A stretch of 64,000 bases of DNA from Tillus elongatus. Its lineage: Eukaryota; Arthropoda; Insecta; Coleoptera; Cleridae. The notes below the pieces were generated by a model. The model ran no database searches, was not told the DNA's origin, and saw only the letters and a list, made by a program, of their open reading frames with translations. A program made the position numbers and the translations under genes. Positions 25,639-39,989 of this stretch are shown here, piece by piece; within the stretch, counting starts at the first letter, position 1, and each line of letters starts with the position of its first letter. The DNA is taken from the NCBI GenBank assembly GCA_964006375.1, contig OZ023262.1, positions 95,996,976-96,060,975 of the forward strand, in the 5' to 3' direction.

Positions 25639-28250
25639 GTTGAACATATTGTGAAGACGTATAAACCAAGAAAATGCAAAACTGCAAACGTTGTGATGAA
25701 AATATTAGTCAAAGACGAAGAACCGATCTACAATAGTCCTAGAAGACTACCATTTTTTGAAAGAGAGATTGTTGATCACCAAGTTGAGCAATGGGTTCGA
25801 GATGGTGTAGTAGAACCCTGCACTTCTGAATATGCTAGCCAAGTGGTAGTAACCAAGAAAAAAGATGGGACACCAAGAGTATGCATTGATTATAGAAGAA
25901 TCAACCAAAAGATAATAAAAGATCGATTTCCGCTGCCGCTTATAGAAGATCAGCTAGACAAGCTGCAAAAAGATCGTGTTTTTAGCACAATTGATCTTAA
26001 TAATGGTTTCTTTCACGTTTCCGTAGAAAAACAAAGCCAAAAGTATACAGCATTTGTGACTCACCAAGGACAATATCGATTCCTGAAAGTTCCCTTTGGT
26101 CTTTGTATAAGTCCAACCGTATTTATGAGATACATCGACGTAGTTGTCAGGGATCTAGTAAACAAAGAAATTGTACTGCCCTACATGGACGATTTAATTA
26201 TACCAGTCAAGGATGACAAAGACGCATTGGAAAGATTAAAAATCGTTTTCAAGACCGCTGAAGAATATGGATTGGTGATTAATAAGAAAAGATGTCAGTT
26301 TATCAAGAGAACTGTCGAATTCTTAGGTCACAGGATAGAGGAAGCAAAGCTCTACCCTTCAGAACTAAAGACCAACGCTGTAACCAAGTTTCCAGAACCA
26401 AGAACGACAAAGCAAGTACAAAGCTTTTTGGGACTTGCCAGCTATTTTAGAAAATTCATTCCAGGATTTTCAGTGATAGCATCGCTGCTAACCGATCTTT
26501 TGAAAAAGGATCGTAACTTTAAATTTCGGTTCAAAGAAAAAGATGCATTTATGAAGCTCAAGCAGATATTAGCTAAGAATCCAGTGCTAAATATTTACTG
26601 CCAAGATGCCGAGAGAGAATTGCATACAGACGCATCAATGGAAGGATACGGAGCCGTTCTTCTCCAACGTTCCTATGAAGATAACCAGATGCATCCAATT
26701 TACTACATGAGTAAGAAGACATCGGACGCCGAAAAGAAGTACTGCAGCTATGAGTTAGAAGTTTTAGCAATAGTCGAAGCACTCAAGAAGTTTAGAGTAT
26801 ACTTACTTGGAACACGCTTCAACATTCTGACAGATTGCTCTGCCTTTGAGAAGACTATGAGCAAGGGAGATTTATCAACAAGGATTACAAGATGGGCCTT
26901 ACTACTTCAAGATTTCGATTGTACCGTAGTTCATCGATCAGGCACCAGAATGAGGCATGTAGACGCTCTAAGTAGAAACCCTGTTATGTTGGTTTGTACT
27001 AGCATTCCCCAAGCTATACGAAATAGTCAAGAAGAAGACGGCGAAATCAAGACAATCAAGGAAATTTTAAAAGAAAAGCCGTATAAAGATTATATGTTGA
27101 AAAACGACTTACTTTACAAAATGGAAGACGAAAGGGAAGTAGTTGTAATTCCCAAGCAGATGCAACAAGAGATAATTAAAGAAGCACACGAAGAAGGACA
27201 TTTTGTCAGAAAAACTGAAGACTTAATAAAGAGAGAATACTACATACCGAATGTAAAGAAAAAGATCGAAAGGTGTATTAGAAATTGCATTTCTTGCATC
27301 TTATCTAACAGGAAGCATGGAAAGGAGGAAGGATGTTTACATCCACTTAAGAAAGATGACATTCCTTTACAGACATACCATATTGATCACCTCGGTCCTC
27401 TTGAGTCTACAAACAAGAATTACAAGTATATTCTTGCCATAATTGACTCATTTACGAAGTTTGTTTGGTTATATCCGACGAAGAGCATCTCCCCGAAAGA
27501 AGTTATTGCCAAACTCGAGATCCAAAGTAAGACTTTCGGAAATCCTGTTAACATTATTTCCGACAGAGGCACAGCCTTTACCTCTGAAGAATTCGAATCT
27601 TACTGTAACGAGAATGACGTAAAGCATCATAAGATTACTACTGGTCTACCAAGAGCTAATGGTCAGATAGAACGAATTAACTCTATTATTATTTCTGTTC
27701 TAACCAAGATATCCTTAGAAGACCCAGCAAAATGGTACCTTTACGTAGATCGTGTCCAGAGAGTTATAAACTCCACCTACCAAAGAAGCATTGGAACCAC
27801 GCCATTTGAATTGCTGATGGGTGTCAAGATGAAAGATAAAGTTCAAATCAAGACAGTAAAAATCATCGAAGAAGAAGCGAAAAACCAATTTCAAGAAGAT
27901 AGGGAAGAATTGAGAAGATTAGCAAAGGAGCAACTGCTCAAAGTCCAGGAAGAAAATAAGAGAACGTATATCCTGAGAAGAAGAAAACCTGCCGCTTATG
28001 GGTTAAATGATCTAGTCGTCATTCGAAGAACCCAGTTCTGCCCAGGGTCGAAGTTGAAGTCGAAGTTCATAGGTCCATACAGAGTCGTGAAGGTCAAGAC
28101 CAACGATACCTACGATGTCAAGAAAGAAGGTCTCCACGAGGGTCCAACCTACACTTCTACATGTTCCGAATATATGAAGTCATGGCGTAAAATGTGTTCA
28201 GATGACAATGGTTCATCATCCGAGGCGGATGATGGTCAGGAGAGCCGAGT

Positions 28251-29428
<1,178 letters not shown>

Positions 29429-29749
29429 TTTATATGTTTACATTTATACAGTGTTATACAATCTTTGTAAAACAATATGCCGATTTTTGTTTAGCAAACT
29501 GTTTACATAATTACATGTAAACAGTTTCTTTATCTCTGTTAAAAAGCTTTTGTGAATAATTATATTAGGTATTGTTTTTGTGTAAATTGCTTAGATAGGT
29601 ATGTTGGTCAGGAAAGTCCCACCAGTTTTTTTGGAACGATGTCAGTTTATGTTTGGCACCTTTTTGCAGTTTCTCGATCAAAACATTTTGGTGAAATATG
29701 GTATATAGTTTCCTATATAAAGGTTGGCTATCTAGGGAAATTCGCTACC

Positions 29750-29996
29750 ATAACGGACTTGCTGCGGATAGGCTTTCTATAATATAAACCTGCCTACCGA
29801 TTTTGGTTGAAATACCTCTGTTATACTTGGAGATACAAAAATTTTCCGAAAGAGAATCTCAAATATTCCCGTATAGACTAGGCCAATTTTCCTGGCTAAG
29901 TAACTTATCCAAGCCACTTGCAAAAGGAAAGTACTCACCACATTTTATTGAAAAGGGCTCATTATCTTTTGAGATATCAGTGTGATACCCACACAC

Positions 29997-29997
<1 letters not shown>
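29750..29997 (-). repeat. TA-core family, A module in reverse
   Basis: The complement carries GATATCTCAAAAGATAATG, GGCTTGGATAAGTTACTTAGCC and GGAAAATTGGCC, matching the A modules at 2500 and 28870. It leads into the TA array that houses the mariner-like element. The other half of this copy is 32264-32395. Confidence 0.55.

Positions 29998-30087
<90 letters not shown>
29998..30087. repeat. (TA)n microsatellite, left flank of mariner-like element
   Basis: 45 TA units ending exactly at the first base of the mariner-like terminal inverted repeat. This fits TA-targeted insertion. Confidence 0.98.
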
Positions 30088-30093
<6 letters not shown>

Positions 30094-30474
30094 CGCATTG
30101 AAAACGAAACAGACCGATTGGAGTCCAGAGAATTTTTTTTAAGAAACGCTGAAATACATCATTTTTAATATTGAGGGGGACATGTTTTCACATAAAACTC
30201 AACTTTGTCACATCAACCCCTTAAGGGTGGTGATAACAACCCTTATATTTTAAATAGGGAACATAGATCGAGTGTTACATCATTTGAAAGCTCTTTCTTT
30301 TCTGAATTCAGCACACTATTTTTTTTCTGAAGTTTTATCAACTTGTTTAAAAATCCACAAATATCCACAGTTGGACTTGCAAAAACGTATTTCATTCATT
30401 GTGATAAGAAATGCACTAATTAGTCAATTTTTCGTTAAAAAAACTAAGAAAGAAAACCAAACGTTCAAAAATGT

Positions 30475-31705
<1,231 letters not shown>

Positions 31706-32139
31706 GTATCAAACCGACCGATAAACTGAAATAATAAACCGAATTTCTCTCACTTCGATAAGAAATGTTCTGATAGTCAATTTTTTGTTTACAAACCAAC
31801 AAGACATTGACTATCAGCACATTTCTTATCGGAATAAGTAAAATGCGTTTTTGCATCTCAAACAGTGAATTTGTGAAATTTTTAAACGAGTTGATAAAAC
31901 TTTCAAAAAAATTTGTGTGCTGAATTCAGAAAGAAAGAGCTTTCAAAGGATGTAACACTCTACCCATGTTCCCTATTTAAAATATAAGGGTTGTTATCAC
32001 CACCCTTAAGGGATTGATGTGACAAAGTTGAGTTTTATGTCAAAACATGTTCCCCTCAATATTAAAATTAACGTGTTCCAGCGTTTCTTTAAAAAAAATT
32101 CTCCTGACGCAAATCGGTCTGTTTCGTTTTCAATGCACC

Positions 32140-32263
<124 letters not shown>

Positions 32264-32395
32264 AACATAAAAATTGAAACTGACCCCGGAGTTCTAGGGG
32301 GATTATTTGGCGTTAATTTGTCGAAGTTTTCTTAAAATTTAAGAGTCGCGTTGTCCTTAGTGATTTTTTTAGAAAAATTCACCAAAACATATACA
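32264..32395 (-). repeat. TA-core family, B module and left end in reverse
   Basis: It contains GAAACTGACCCCGGAGTTCTAG and ends in AGAAAAATTCACCAAAA, the complement of the family's left end. With 29750-29997 this makes one complete minus-strand copy, cut in its TA core by the mariner-like element. Confidence 0.6.
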
Positions 32396-33383
32396 TAAGT
32401 AAGTACTTCGAATCTATATCTACAAATTAAATGCCTGTATCTATTTTTGTAGACGACAATTTTTTAAAATAATGAATTTAACATACCCAGTACTGCACCA
32501 AGAGAACTACTCATTTTTTTCGTTTTGGTACACCTAATTCAAAGTTTGTTTTTAAAAAGCTTTTTCATAATAATTTTATTTACTTTAGAAGTGTTCATAT
32601 TTGACTTGAATTTAGGAAATTTTTATCTGAATTATATAAAAGCTTGAATACCTATAGCCTAAAAATACCAGATCTGACGCTGCGTGTTTTCTACTTCGAA
32701 AATCTGAATGCTCGTACAGTACTAAATATTCATAATGAGAAGCTCGTTTCAATTAAGTCTCCATACATTCGTTTAATTTGAGCACACTGAAGCATAGCAC
32801 TTCCTTTCTCGGGAGTAGATAAAAAAACGCGTAATGAATTTGTAAGTGATATATCGTTAGTGGATCTTTTTATAAATATTCAGCACCTGTATCAGCGTTT
32901 TCAACTAAAACTTCGTTTAATGATATAGTCCCCTCAGCTTCATCATTGAGAAATCAAGCCACATTAAATGCCTGGTCCGTGCAAGTAGACGTGACGCTTA
33001 ATCTGCATATTCAGATCGGCCGGGTCTCATCAGAATCACAGCTCTAATGAGAGTTTAATTACTGGGGTTAATTTAGTTATCCAGTGATACCGTGAGTACA
33101 CAACAGCGGGCTATATCCCCTTTTCTTTCGCTTATATATTGCATGAAACTTCATGGGCAACGACTAGTGGTGTTTCTTTGGTATTTTCTTCAACGTGAAC
33201 TCATTACGTAAAACTAGCTATAGCTCTATTAGAAGAGCGAAATTATTAAAACAAAAGGAGCAAACCCGTTTATGAACTATTTATGCTTCGTCCTCCATGA
33301 AATCTTTTATATAAATTTCAGCTAATTCTCTTTTTTTTAGCCTTTACTACTAGTGTTGCTACTACCACCCATCACGCCATTCT

Positions 33384-33386
<3 letters not shown>
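32396..33386. other. intergenic, nothing recognised
   Basis: No coding, RNA or repeat signature was recognised over about 1 kb. Confidence 0.45.

Positions 33387-33460
<74 letters not shown>
33387..33460. repeat. (TA)n microsatellite
   Basis: 37 TA units, next to the 3' side of the Penelope-like remnant. Confidence 0.98.
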
Positions 33461-33465
<5 letters not shown>

Positions 33466-33469
33466 TTTT

Positions 33470-34190
33470 TATTTGTTTACGTGCACTGCAGTTTCGAACC
33501 TTCTTGGTTCATCATAAGCACACTACGTCCTTTGATCGTTCATGTATGGTCTATGTGTGAAATTGTACGTGACGTCTGCGTGTTGAGCTTATATTGGTCG
33601 GTTTTCTGTTTTGATTATTGTAGTATGATAATTTGTCTATTTGTATGGCTTTTCTTACGTTTTGCTTAAATGGTTGTACGTGGATTTCTGCTGGGATTAA
33701 TTGTTTCTTATTGTTTGTTTGTTGAATGTAGTATTCTTCCCAGATTTCCATTTTTTTGTGGTCTTTTTATTAGTTGTAATTTGTTTATATCTGGTTTTCA
33801 GTGTTTTCTGTTGTGAACGTGTGTAGCTACGATTGATTTGTAGCTACGTATGTGAATTTTATCTAACGCTATTGAGTCTTGTTTCGATTGATTTTTCGTC
33901 ATTCCTATATATTTTTTATTGCATGTGTTACATTCTATTTGATATGTTCCGTTCAATTCATGTGGGTTGTGTTCTTGTTTTTTATTTATTTTGTTTATTA
34001 ACTTGTTATTGGTTTTGTAGCTCATTTTTAAGTCATATTGTTTCAGTGTTTGTGTTATTCTTTAATGTGGTGGTTATAAGTGAAAGTTGTGTATTTTGTG
34101 TTTGTTTCTGGTGTTCTATTTTCAGTTTTGTTTATTTGTTTGCTTTTGATTTCGCTTATTAGTTTTTCTACTGTTCTTGTTGTAGCCATT
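33470..34190 (-). pseudogene. Penelope-like element remnant, GIY-YIG endonuclease
   Basis: On the minus strand the frame 34025-33798 reads HELNGTYQIECNTCNKKYIG, the paired-cysteine GIY-YIG endonuclease start typical of Penelope-like elements (here G-T-Y ... Y-I-G). Downstream in another frame (33751-33551) come EIWEEYYIQQTNNKK and a tail. RT is absent from this fragment and frames are shifted, so it is a dead 3' piece. Confidence 0.65.
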
Positions 34191-34224
34191 TCCTTGTGCT
34201 ATTTCTATTATGATGTTGTAGTCC

Positions 34225-34800
34225 AAGATGACAAATGTAGATTTGGGTGTCAGTCATAAGAGACTATCCAGCACGTCACCGCAGGATGTCAAGAGTTTGC
34301 TGCAAGAGAGTATAAATAGAGAGAGACACGACGCATTTGCAATAATATCTCATCAAATACTGGCTCTGAAACTGGCACTTTTAAATCTTAGTTAGGTGCC
34401 TTACTATAGATACACCCCTGAACCTGTTCTAGAGAACTCAGGACCCACGAGTTGCTCACAACAGGCCAGATAGAATAATAGTGGATAAGTCCTGCAAACA
34501 AGTGACGTTGATTGATGTGGCCATGCCGAATACTAATAATCTAGATATGAAGTGCAAAAAGACGATCATTAAGTACAGAGACCTCGAGATAAAGTAAAGA
34601 GAAAGTGGAGGGCAGATAGTGTCCGAGTGATTCCAATAGTCACGTCGTCAACTGCTGTGGTTCGTAGGAATATTCAAGGGAACAGTAGGTGACTGGATCT
34701 TGGAGAGCATCTTTACAAGGTTATGAAAAAGACGGTAATACTTGCAACTGCCCACACCGTGCGGAGATTCTTGGGAAATGAGGATGTGTCGCGTTGCCGT
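34225..34800 (+). pseudogene. non-LTR retroelement C-terminal remnant, plus copy
   Basis: Broken frames include a CCHC-like C-terminal zone (IQHVTAGCQEFA, then RERHDAFAIISHQILALKL) and a following domain (around CKQVTLIDVAMPNTNNL). The second part is homologous to the minus-strand copy at 38265-37966. Such domains end several LINE clades; I do not assign the clade. Many stops are present. Confidence 0.5.
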
Positions 34801-35164
34801 TCAGTTGCCCTTAACCCTTCTCCTTGTATAATACAGAAATGCCGTGTTATAAATATTTTTATTGTTAGTATAACTTCCTGGGGTCCGGATGCTCACGCAG
34901 GTGATTTCTTTGCCTCCGTAGCTTTTTTGGTTGTTTCCCTTGGATTGAGGGACTTCCAAATGTTGCTGCAAGTGTGCACTGGTTGCCTGTTGTGTATTTT
35001 TGCATCTTCATCCAGAGTGTTCCCATCTTCACCTGGCTATACCGTACTGATGATGGCTAATAAGCTTGAAACACGTGTATACGGTTGTCTCCTTGCGGCT
35101 GTGCCCTTAACCCTTTTTCCTTGTATAGTACAGAAATGCCGTGTTATAAATCCTGTTATAGTTA

Positions 35165-35165
<1 letters not shown>
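34785..35165 (+). repeat. direct repeat pair
   Basis: 34800-34876 and 35098-35168 share CCCTTAACCCTT, CTCCTTGTATA-type and ACAGAAATGCCGTGTTATAAAT, about 300 bp apart. The apparent 181-aa frame 34723-35268 spans both repeats and then the TA array. It is not a recognisable protein. Confidence 0.55.

Positions 35166-35247
<82 letters not shown>
35166..35247. repeat. (TA)n microsatellite
   Basis: About 40 TA units with one phase slip near 35219. It is followed by GTGATAACTCATAAAATATAAC, a diverged A module of the TA-core family (to about 35360). Confidence 0.98.
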
Positions 35248-35254
<7 letters not shown>

Positions 35255-35699
35255 CTCATAAAATATAACTATTTTGAACGAAACTTTGCACATATCTTTA
35301 TTTTGTCAATATCTTGGTCAAGTTCGTAAATTAGCTATAAGAGACATTTTTGCTCACAGAAATGACAAAAATATTTTTAAAAAGCGCAATATTTATATAA
35401 GTATTAGAGTAACTGAAATGGCACTTCGATGCAGCTAAAAATGGTGTGAATAGACCTAATTTTTTGTAATTTGGTTAACAAGATTTTGAGTTTTTTTTCC
35501 GAATTAAAAATAACATCCGAAAGGCATGAAAATAACAGTTTTTTTTAAATCTTGAAACACAGAAATAAGATGTCATCTAAGATCGAAACAGTCGAATGTG
35601 TTTTAGCAACCGGTGCTACTTATATTTATTTTTAGCATATAATATATAATTTCCAGGGGCAGGAATTTGTATTATCTATAACTAACAGGTAAACAAATA

Positions 35700-36345
35700 A
35701 TTTGTTATCTAGCATCCATGGTTCAGCGGCAAAATGCTCGAGTGACAAGCGGGTGGATCTGGTTTTATTTCTGTAACATTTTGTTTTGTTTTACCAGCAT
35801 TAATATTTGGTAGAAGCAATACTTTCCAGATTCTACACGTTTGGATCGAGATCTCATTTTTTCTTTAGAACGTCTGGAGAACCTTTGTCTGTCACCTTTG
35901 ATTTTAAAATTATAATTTTCAGCATATATTTCTTATTGTTGATAGTAGAGAATTTCCATCAAAAAGTTCACCTATAGATAATTGGTTTTTTGTTGTTGGA
36001 AAAACCGGTGCGATTAGGTTTACTAAAACAAAATCATCAATTTATAAGAAAAAAACCTGACACGTTTATAGTTTGGCAGATATATTCCTTTGCTGAATAT
36101 GAAATAAGTTTTCTTCTGGAAAGCTTGTGTCACCTTAATGAAATTTGTTGTTTTTAAAGAGCCTTACAGTACCTAGATCTACCAAATTTTTTCCAGCTTG
36201 ATGGAAAATTGAGTTTTGTGCATTTAAACTTTTTTTTAAAGGAGCTAGAACACAAGATCAGAATATTTTTTATGATAATAGGGTGATACTGATGGTAACA
36301 CTTTCGAAAAACTTCTTCAGATGAGTGCGTATTAAGACCTTTAAA
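35700..36345 (+). repeat. tRNA-headed SINE-like repeat, copy 2
   Basis: The head reads GCATCCATGGTTCAGCGGC, in which TGGTTCAGCGG fits a pol III A box. The body then matches the complement of 4950-5420: AAAACCGGTGCGATTAGG versus its counterpart, TATAGTTTGGCAGATATA, and TTTCGAAAAACTTC. It is a second member of the family seen at 4920-5560, in the opposite orientation. Confidence 0.45.
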
Positions 36346-36924
36346 ACCGACCCACAAGGACCGTTTCAACTTAAAGTATTAATCTTGGTAATATCCCGTA
36401 CTAATAGTGTACAGGTAGGCAGCTAAGAATGGCCGTTGGCCATATCTTAGAAACGGTACACCTTCAGTAGAAAACTGCAATTAGAAAAGTTGTCATGATA
36501 AATCGCTGGAAATTATTTTAAAGCGTATAAAGTCACAGCTAGAGGGCGTAAGAACCACTGCTGGTCGGAAAATTGCGATTTTCGTTACAGTTTCGCCACT
36601 GGTATCTTTGACACACGCAGAGTGATTGCCGAGCAACGGATGTTATTTCTTGTCCTGAATATGTTTTGATATTTTCAAAAGTAAAGTAGTGGGGGGACGT
36701 TGATTGTATATGTTTCAATTGCCAATTACTCCGGTTTAGCTCGACCGAAATTGATGAGTTTGGACTCGCTGAAGAAAGTTTTCTTGGTCAATCATTTCTG
36801 CTCATTCCAGGTTTCCTCTGATTCTTATATGCACCGAGAGAAAGCGTGGCTTGAAAAGTTAGATGATGTTGCTGTTTTTCTAAGGAAAATCAAATAAAAT
36901 GGTATATCGATAATAACACAATAG
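36346..36924. other. intergenic with a dispersed-repeat fragment
   Basis: 36700-36835 is the inverse match of 9080-9205. Nothing else is recognised, and the frame 36700-36897 is not a known protein. Confidence 0.45.
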
Positions 36925-37690
36925 AGTGGTCTACAAAATACTGAAGCTACCAGTCAAAACCGCACTATTACCCATCAAAGTTGGAACTAAGAGATCGCAG
37001 ATCTCGATACCAAAACAAAACAGAACAAAATATCTTCCATCAATTTCAATACAAGATTGCAGTCTCGAAACAATAGATGAAACGATGGTTTCAAGCTCTA
37101 CCAGTGAAATATTTGTAACAGCATTTTTCAATTTGATTGTCATATCGTCCTTTGCGGTAGATTGATTGCAGTATAATATACCTTTCAATCGTTCCGATAA
37201 ATAAAAATTTAAACAATTCACATCAGGTGACCTAGCTCTGGCCAAGGAAACAGACTTCCCCTTCCTATCCATCTACCAGAAACGCTTGATCCAAAAAGTA
37301 TCTGACATTTAAACAATCACGTGCTGGACAGCCATTGTGTTGGAAAATCATATTGCGACGAGTCGTTAGAAGTACGTTTTCCAACAGTAGCAATTCATTG
37401 CTGATAATATCGAGATATCGCTGCCCGTTCAATGCTGCATTGAAAATGTAGTGTCCAATTATCTGTTCACTGACAATACCGCACCCAACGTTAACAGCTC
37501 AAAGGCCCAGATGTTGCACTTCATTCTTCCAATTCGAATTTGTCTGCGACCAATAGTGCATTTTGTGCTTATCTAGCCTATCGTTACCGTGAAGTGTGAA
37601 CTCATCTGACCACAAAATCTAGTTACAAAAGTTTAACCGTTTATCGAAATCGCGTGCGTCTAAACTTTAGAGCAGAACGATGTGAGATGG
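36925..37690 (-). pseudogene. degenerate mariner-like transposase
   Basis: Minus-strand frames, broken by several stops, still show transposase landmarks in order: LWSDEFTLHGN (first catalytic Asp), NVGCGIVSEQIIGHY, FQHNGCPA where the second catalytic Asp is Asn, and ARSPDVNCLNFYLSERLKG at the third catalytic region. It is distinct from the 30-32 kb element. No terminal repeats were identified. Confidence 0.6.
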
Positions 37691-37707
37691 ATTTAACCTA
37701 GAAAGGA

Positions 37708-37826
<119 letters not shown>

Positions 37827-37849
37827 CGACTTTGGCTTGAAGTGCTGTC

Positions 37850-38440
37850 ATAATCTCTTAAAGGCAAGTATTTACCGATCCCAGGTATATCAGATACCAA
37901 AGGGACTGAGTTCAGATGAAGCCCCTTCCAAGTTATCAGGCCCTGAATGACAACGCGACACATCCTCATTTTCCAGGACTCTCCACGGTGTGCGCAGTTG
38001 CAAGTAGTACTGCCCTCCGCATAACCTTATAAAGGTGCTCTCCAAGACTCAGTGTCTTAATTTTCTTTCGGACATTCTCAGGAACCACACTAGTTGACGA
38101 CATGACTATTGAAACCACTCGGACACTTTCTGCTCCGCCCTGTCTCTTTACTTGCATCTCGATGTCTCTGTACTTAATGATTTTCTCATTGTACTTTATC
38201 TCTAGATTATTAGAATTCGGAATGGCCACATCAATCAGCGTCACTTGCTTGCAGGACTGATCCACTATTATTATATCTGGCCTGTTGTGGGCAACTCGTC
38301 GGCCTGTGAGCCGTCCGATTCCAGTACAACCTGTATAATGAGTTATATAGAACAGGCTCAGGGGTGTATCTATGGTAGGACATCTTACTAAGATTTAAAA
38401 GTCCCAGTTTTAGAGCCAGTTTTTGATGAAATTACTATTA
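37850..38440 (-). pseudogene. non-LTR retroelement C-terminal remnant, minus copy
   Basis: Minus-strand frame 38265-37966 reads MDQSCKQVTLIDVAIPNSNN, then EKIIKYRDIEMQVKRQ and SLGEHLYKVMRRAVLLATAH. It is an inverse paralogue of 34225-34800 and better preserved. This tail domain is common at the end of insect LINE polyproteins. Confidence 0.55.
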
Positions 38441-38659
38441 TTATTATTAGAAATAGTTTTATCATTATTACACACCCACTGAATTTTCATTCACTGTTGA
38501 CTTTGTAACAAGTAATTAATGTGTATTGCTTTAAGCCATAACTTAGCGGTGGTCGTTCAGAATATTTCGTACAGTGGTTCGAGTTACTCCTAAGTCCATG
38601 GATATTATACAGGCACTTAAATGTGGATTGAATTCGACACAGTCTTACACATTGACCAC

Positions 38660-39000
38660 CCCTGTATCAAATTTGCTGTATGTTTTGAGACTTTTTACGC
38701 CGTTTTAGCAAAAAAATTCGGAGACCGACCGACAGACAAACAAAAAAATTTCGAAATTTCTGTCACCGATATTCCACCCCCACACGTTTAAACCCTAATA
38801 TAATTTCAGCACCGAATACCAGGTGTTTGAAGAAATTGAGAGTTTTCTAATAAATAAACCCTAAAATGTTATGTTACTCGATTTTTAACGAAAAAATGTC
38901 AATTTTCACCAAACCATCCCCCATTGGTCCTCTACGCCCTGGAGCGATTTAACCGAAAAACAATCAGAGCCGTTCGTTTGTCGGATGCTAACTGTATCAA
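38660..39000 (+). repeat. ~400-bp repeat unit, isolated copy
   Basis: One unit of the family seen at 9240-9738 and 11816-12960 (TATGTTTTGAGACTTTTTACGC, GACCGACCGACAGAC, ATATTCCACCCCC, TTTGTCGGATGCTAACTGTATC). It ends at the MITE that hosts the Polinton. Confidence 0.6.
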
Positions 39001-39120
39001 AGGGGTATGGTCATTTTGGGATCACCACTTTTTTTAGCGACCACGAATAAAACTAGCGTACTTTGATAGTACTTCACACAACATATGTACAGGGTGTCCA
39101 CGGGAATTGTTTAGAATGGC
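39000..39120 (+). repeat. MITE-like host repeat, left half
   Basis: AGGGGTATGGTCATTTTGGG opens an arm whose complement closes the right half at about 57867 (AAAATGACCATACCCC). The arm continues through CACCACTTTTTTTAGCG and AATAAAACTAGCGTACTTTG, matched in inverse at 57765-57860. The last six bases (AATGGC, 39115-39120) are the Polinton target duplication. Confidence 0.75.
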
Positions 39121-39164
39121 AGTAGGTAATGCGACACTTGGGCTAGACAGGAAGTGACGTCACT

Positions 39165-39335
39165 GGCGCCGGCGCCTAGCCACGCCCTGCCACGCCCTGG
39201 CGCCAGCCCCGGCGCCGGCGCCTAGCCACGCCCTGGCGCCGGCGCCTGCCCTGGCGCCTGCCCCGGCCCCGGCGCCTAGCCACGCCCCGGCCCCCGGCGC
39301 CAAGCCCCGGCGCCGGCGCCCAGCCACGCCCTGGG
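39165..39335. repeat. GC-rich GGCGCC-palindrome block (left)
   Basis: A tandem mix of GGCGCC, GGCGCCGGCGCC and CACGCCCTGGCGCC words, nearly all G and C in an AT-rich window, followed by CAGTGACGTCACATGAC-type palindromes. The reading frames across it are Gly/Ala/Arg repeats and are not proteins. It could be a promoter, origin or recombination zone. Confidence 0.85.
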
Positions 39336-39600
39336 CCAGACAGTCACATTTAGTCTTGTTATGTAAACATTCTAAGGTCATTGACCTGTCTTTGGCCAGA
39401 CAGTGACGTCACATGACTTGTGCCAGACAATCACATCCAGACAGTCACATTTACATTTAGCCGTGTTATTCTGCATTCTAAGGCCATTGACCTGTCTAGG
39501 AAACTGTGACGTCACACGACTTGGGCCAGACAGTCACATGCAAACATTCCAAAGTGTCTAACCTATTACTTCAAATTATTATATTTTGAAAAAAACCATT

Positions 39601-39674
39601 TGGAGCAGGTGAGTTTCGAACCCGGGGCATTCAGATGGGAGGCAACGATGCTACCCGTTAAGCTAAGCAGACGC
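39601..39674 (-). tRNA. tRNA-like sequence in left TIR
   Basis: The minus strand reads TTAGCTTAACGGGTAGCATC (A-box-like) and, about 30 nt on, GGGTTCGAAACTCACC (B-box-like). Two boxes at tRNA spacing suggest pol III promoter activity. The loop CTCCCAT would give anticodon CCC (Gly), but the acceptor, anticodon and T stems pair poorly, so it is a tRNA-derived or tRNA-like element, not a convincing tRNA gene. Its partner is 57163-57236. Confidence 0.4.
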
Positions 39675-39871
39675 TTGTTAATTTATTGTTTTAGGTTGGT
39701 ATATATATATACGACTACAAACAAACCATACATGTAACATAATTAAAGTTTATTATTAGACAAATGGATGATTTACAAAATAATGTTTAATATTAGAGGC
39801 TGAACCAAAACGGAGGAAAATGGCGGAATGAAAGATGGAAGCCTGTGATACCTTAAGCTGACATTATAAAA
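39675..39871. other. TIR stretch upstream of the small ORF
   Basis: Holds TATATATATACGAC (39701-39714), a possible TATA box in front of the 36-codon ORF, and AT-rich DNA repeated in the right TIR. Confidence 0.4.
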
Positions 39872-39982
39872 ATGGCGGCTTTCGTTGATAAAGATGGTGC
39901 AAGGGTGGATGAAGACTTATTTAAAGATACGTCACTCCAACCTAGCCGACAAATGAGAGTGAAGGTTGATAAGCGAGAATAA
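39872..39982 (+). CDS. 36-codon ORF in left TIR
   Basis: Begins AAAATGGCGG, a strong Kozak context, and reads MAAFVDKDGARVDEDLFKDT followed by a basic tail ending KRE. The right TIR holds the same ORF (56857-56967, minus) with one Val-to-Met change. The charged composition looks protein-like. It could be a real micropeptide or the first exon of a spliced transcript directed into the element. Function unknown. Confidence 0.4.
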   Translation: MAAFVDKDGARVDEDLFKDTSLQPSRQMRVKVDKRE

Positions 39983-39989
39983 TGGTATT

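Noticed and set aside
33833..34162. 109-aa hydrophobic plus-strand frame
   Set aside because: Shadow of the minus-strand Penelope-like GIY-YIG coding sequence.
34723..35268. 181-aa frame between the LINE remnant and a TA array
   Set aside because: It spans a direct repeat and runs into the microsatellite, and no domain is recognisable.
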